Assembly: GCF_019711355.1 (NCBI RefSeq)
Contig: NZ_CP081297.1
Span: 434,001-498,000 of the forward strand
DNA length: 64,000 bases
Reading direction: 5' to 3'
DNA from: Qipengyuania psychrotolerans
GTDB taxonomy: Bacteria; Pseudomonadota; Alphaproteobacteria; Sphingomonadales; Sphingomonadaceae
The notes under the pieces were generated by a model, which saw nothing but the letters and a program-made list of their open reading frames with translations, had not been told where the DNA came from and did no database searches. Position numbers and translations under genes: made by a program. Below, piece by piece: positions 63,568-64,000 of this stretch. Every line of letters starts with the position of its first letter. Within the stretch, counting starts at the first letter, position 1.

Positions 63568-64000
63568 TTAGCGCGATGCGACCATTATTGCTGCGTTGCC
63601 CATGTGCCCGGGCAGCGGATTGGTTGAGGCGTAGGCGATGCAACCACCACCTTTGCCCTTGACCGAAGAGCACAGACCCTGCGCCGAATTCCTTGCGTAA
63701 CCTGCCGCGGCAACACGGTAGTAGATCTTGCCGTTCACGCGTGCCTTGGTGATGACCTTCTCGGCATCGGCCAGTTCGGGATACATGGTCTGGAACTTGC
63801 GCCAGCCTTCCTGCGCATCGGACATCGAGAAGTACGAGCCGAGCTGGATGTTGTAATCACCCTTTGCCAGGGCAATGCTGGGGGCAGGGGCGAAAGCGGA
63901 CTGCGAAGGCGCTGCTGCGGCAGTGCGCCGAGCCGGGGCTGCTGCCACCGGAGCGGGCTGGGACACTTCTTGAAGAGCAAACTTCTTGCGCGGTTCGGCG
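63568..64000 (-). CDS. SPOR-domain protein, partial at right edge
   Basis: The frame is open to base 64000, so only the C-terminal 143 residues are seen. After an Ala/Pro-rich linker (PAPVAAAPARRTAAAAP) comes a SPOR domain with YNIQLGSYFSMSDAQEGWRKF and KIYYRVAAAGYA. SPOR domains bind denuded peptidoglycan glycans, often at the division septum. A GTG at 63966 would be an internal codon, not a start. The N-terminus lies beyond the window. Confidence 0.88.
   Translation of the reverse strand, partial: AEPRKKFALQEVSQPAPVAAAPARRTAAAAPSQSAFAPAPSIALAKGDYNIQLGSYFSMSDAQEGWRKFQTMYPELADAEKVITKARVNGKIYYRVAAAGYARNSAQGLCSSVKGKGGGCIAYASTNPLPGHMGNAAIMVASR

Overview
The window is a 64 kb chromosomal segment of an alphaproteobacterium, most likely a member of the Sphingomonadales (Erythrobacteraceae-like). 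Grounds for this are GC-rich coding with alphaproteobacterial families (an RcdA/DUF1465 protein, paired YdcH proteins, a GAF-type EI-Ntr, a TonB-dependent receptor with a divergent TetR gene), a zwf-edd-glk-eda Entner-Doudoroff operon, and a carotenoid-modification locus. This is inferred from protein families only. There is no rRNA in the window, and one tRNA (Val-CAC). I see no phage, IS element, integrase, CRISPR array or replication origin. Genes are packed tightly, with many ATGA-type overlaps.

Layout. 1-9.6 kb: metabolic and membrane genes (partial membrane protein, lipB, a lipoprotein, CitE-like lyase, Old Yellow Enzyme, EamA transporter, DUF2254, nadA, a 7-TM protein, DUF4230, a metallo-beta-lactamase-fold hydrolase). 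9.6-18.1 kb: glpK, an rcdA-like gene, two divergent ydcH genes, ptsP, a RodZ-like gene, a CpoB/YbgF-like gene, tilS and an L,D-transpeptidase. 18.2-23.0 kb: the complete Entner-Doudoroff operon. 23.1-26.5 kb: a transglutaminase-like gene, a 10-codon Trp-rich ORF with a strong Shine-Dalgarno and its own terminator, and a CHASE2/degenerate-GGDEF/EAL protein. 26.8-36.7 kb: rimO, DUF1761, a K+ channel, surE, serS, a sulfotransferase, the TonB receptor/TetR pair and a small membrane protein.

36.8-49.4 kb is the unusual part. It holds an operon of a TIR-TolB-TPR protein followed directly (TAG|ATG) by a SLOG-like Rossmann protein with four membrane segments. Next come a carotenoid-type locus (a CruF-like gene plus a 1017-residue FAD-desaturase/acetoacetate-decarboxylase fusion) and a second, membrane-anchored TIR-TolB-TPR gene. 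That gene converges on and overlaps a CHAT (caspase-like protease) protein fused through a membrane segment and proline-rich linker to an OmpA-like peptidoglycan-binding domain. Immediately upstream of the CHAT gene lies a 68-residue protein built of GNDGDRxFR nonapeptide repeats. TIR, SLOG and CHAT are families known from bacterial immunity and regulated cell death. Their arrangement here matches none of the named systems I know and is my main candidate for an undescribed system, possibly an envelope-stress or suicide switch.

49.4-54.1 kb: a split MacA/MacB/outer-membrane-factor exporter operon. 54.3-59.0 kb: a sugar or polyol-like catabolic group (sodium/solute symporter, TauD-type dioxygenase, xylose-reductase-like aldo/keto reductase, Gfo/Idh/MocA dehydrogenase). 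59.1-64 kb: tRNA-Val, sppA, pyrB with a dihydroorotase-like pseudoenzyme, and a SPOR-domain gene cut by the window edge.
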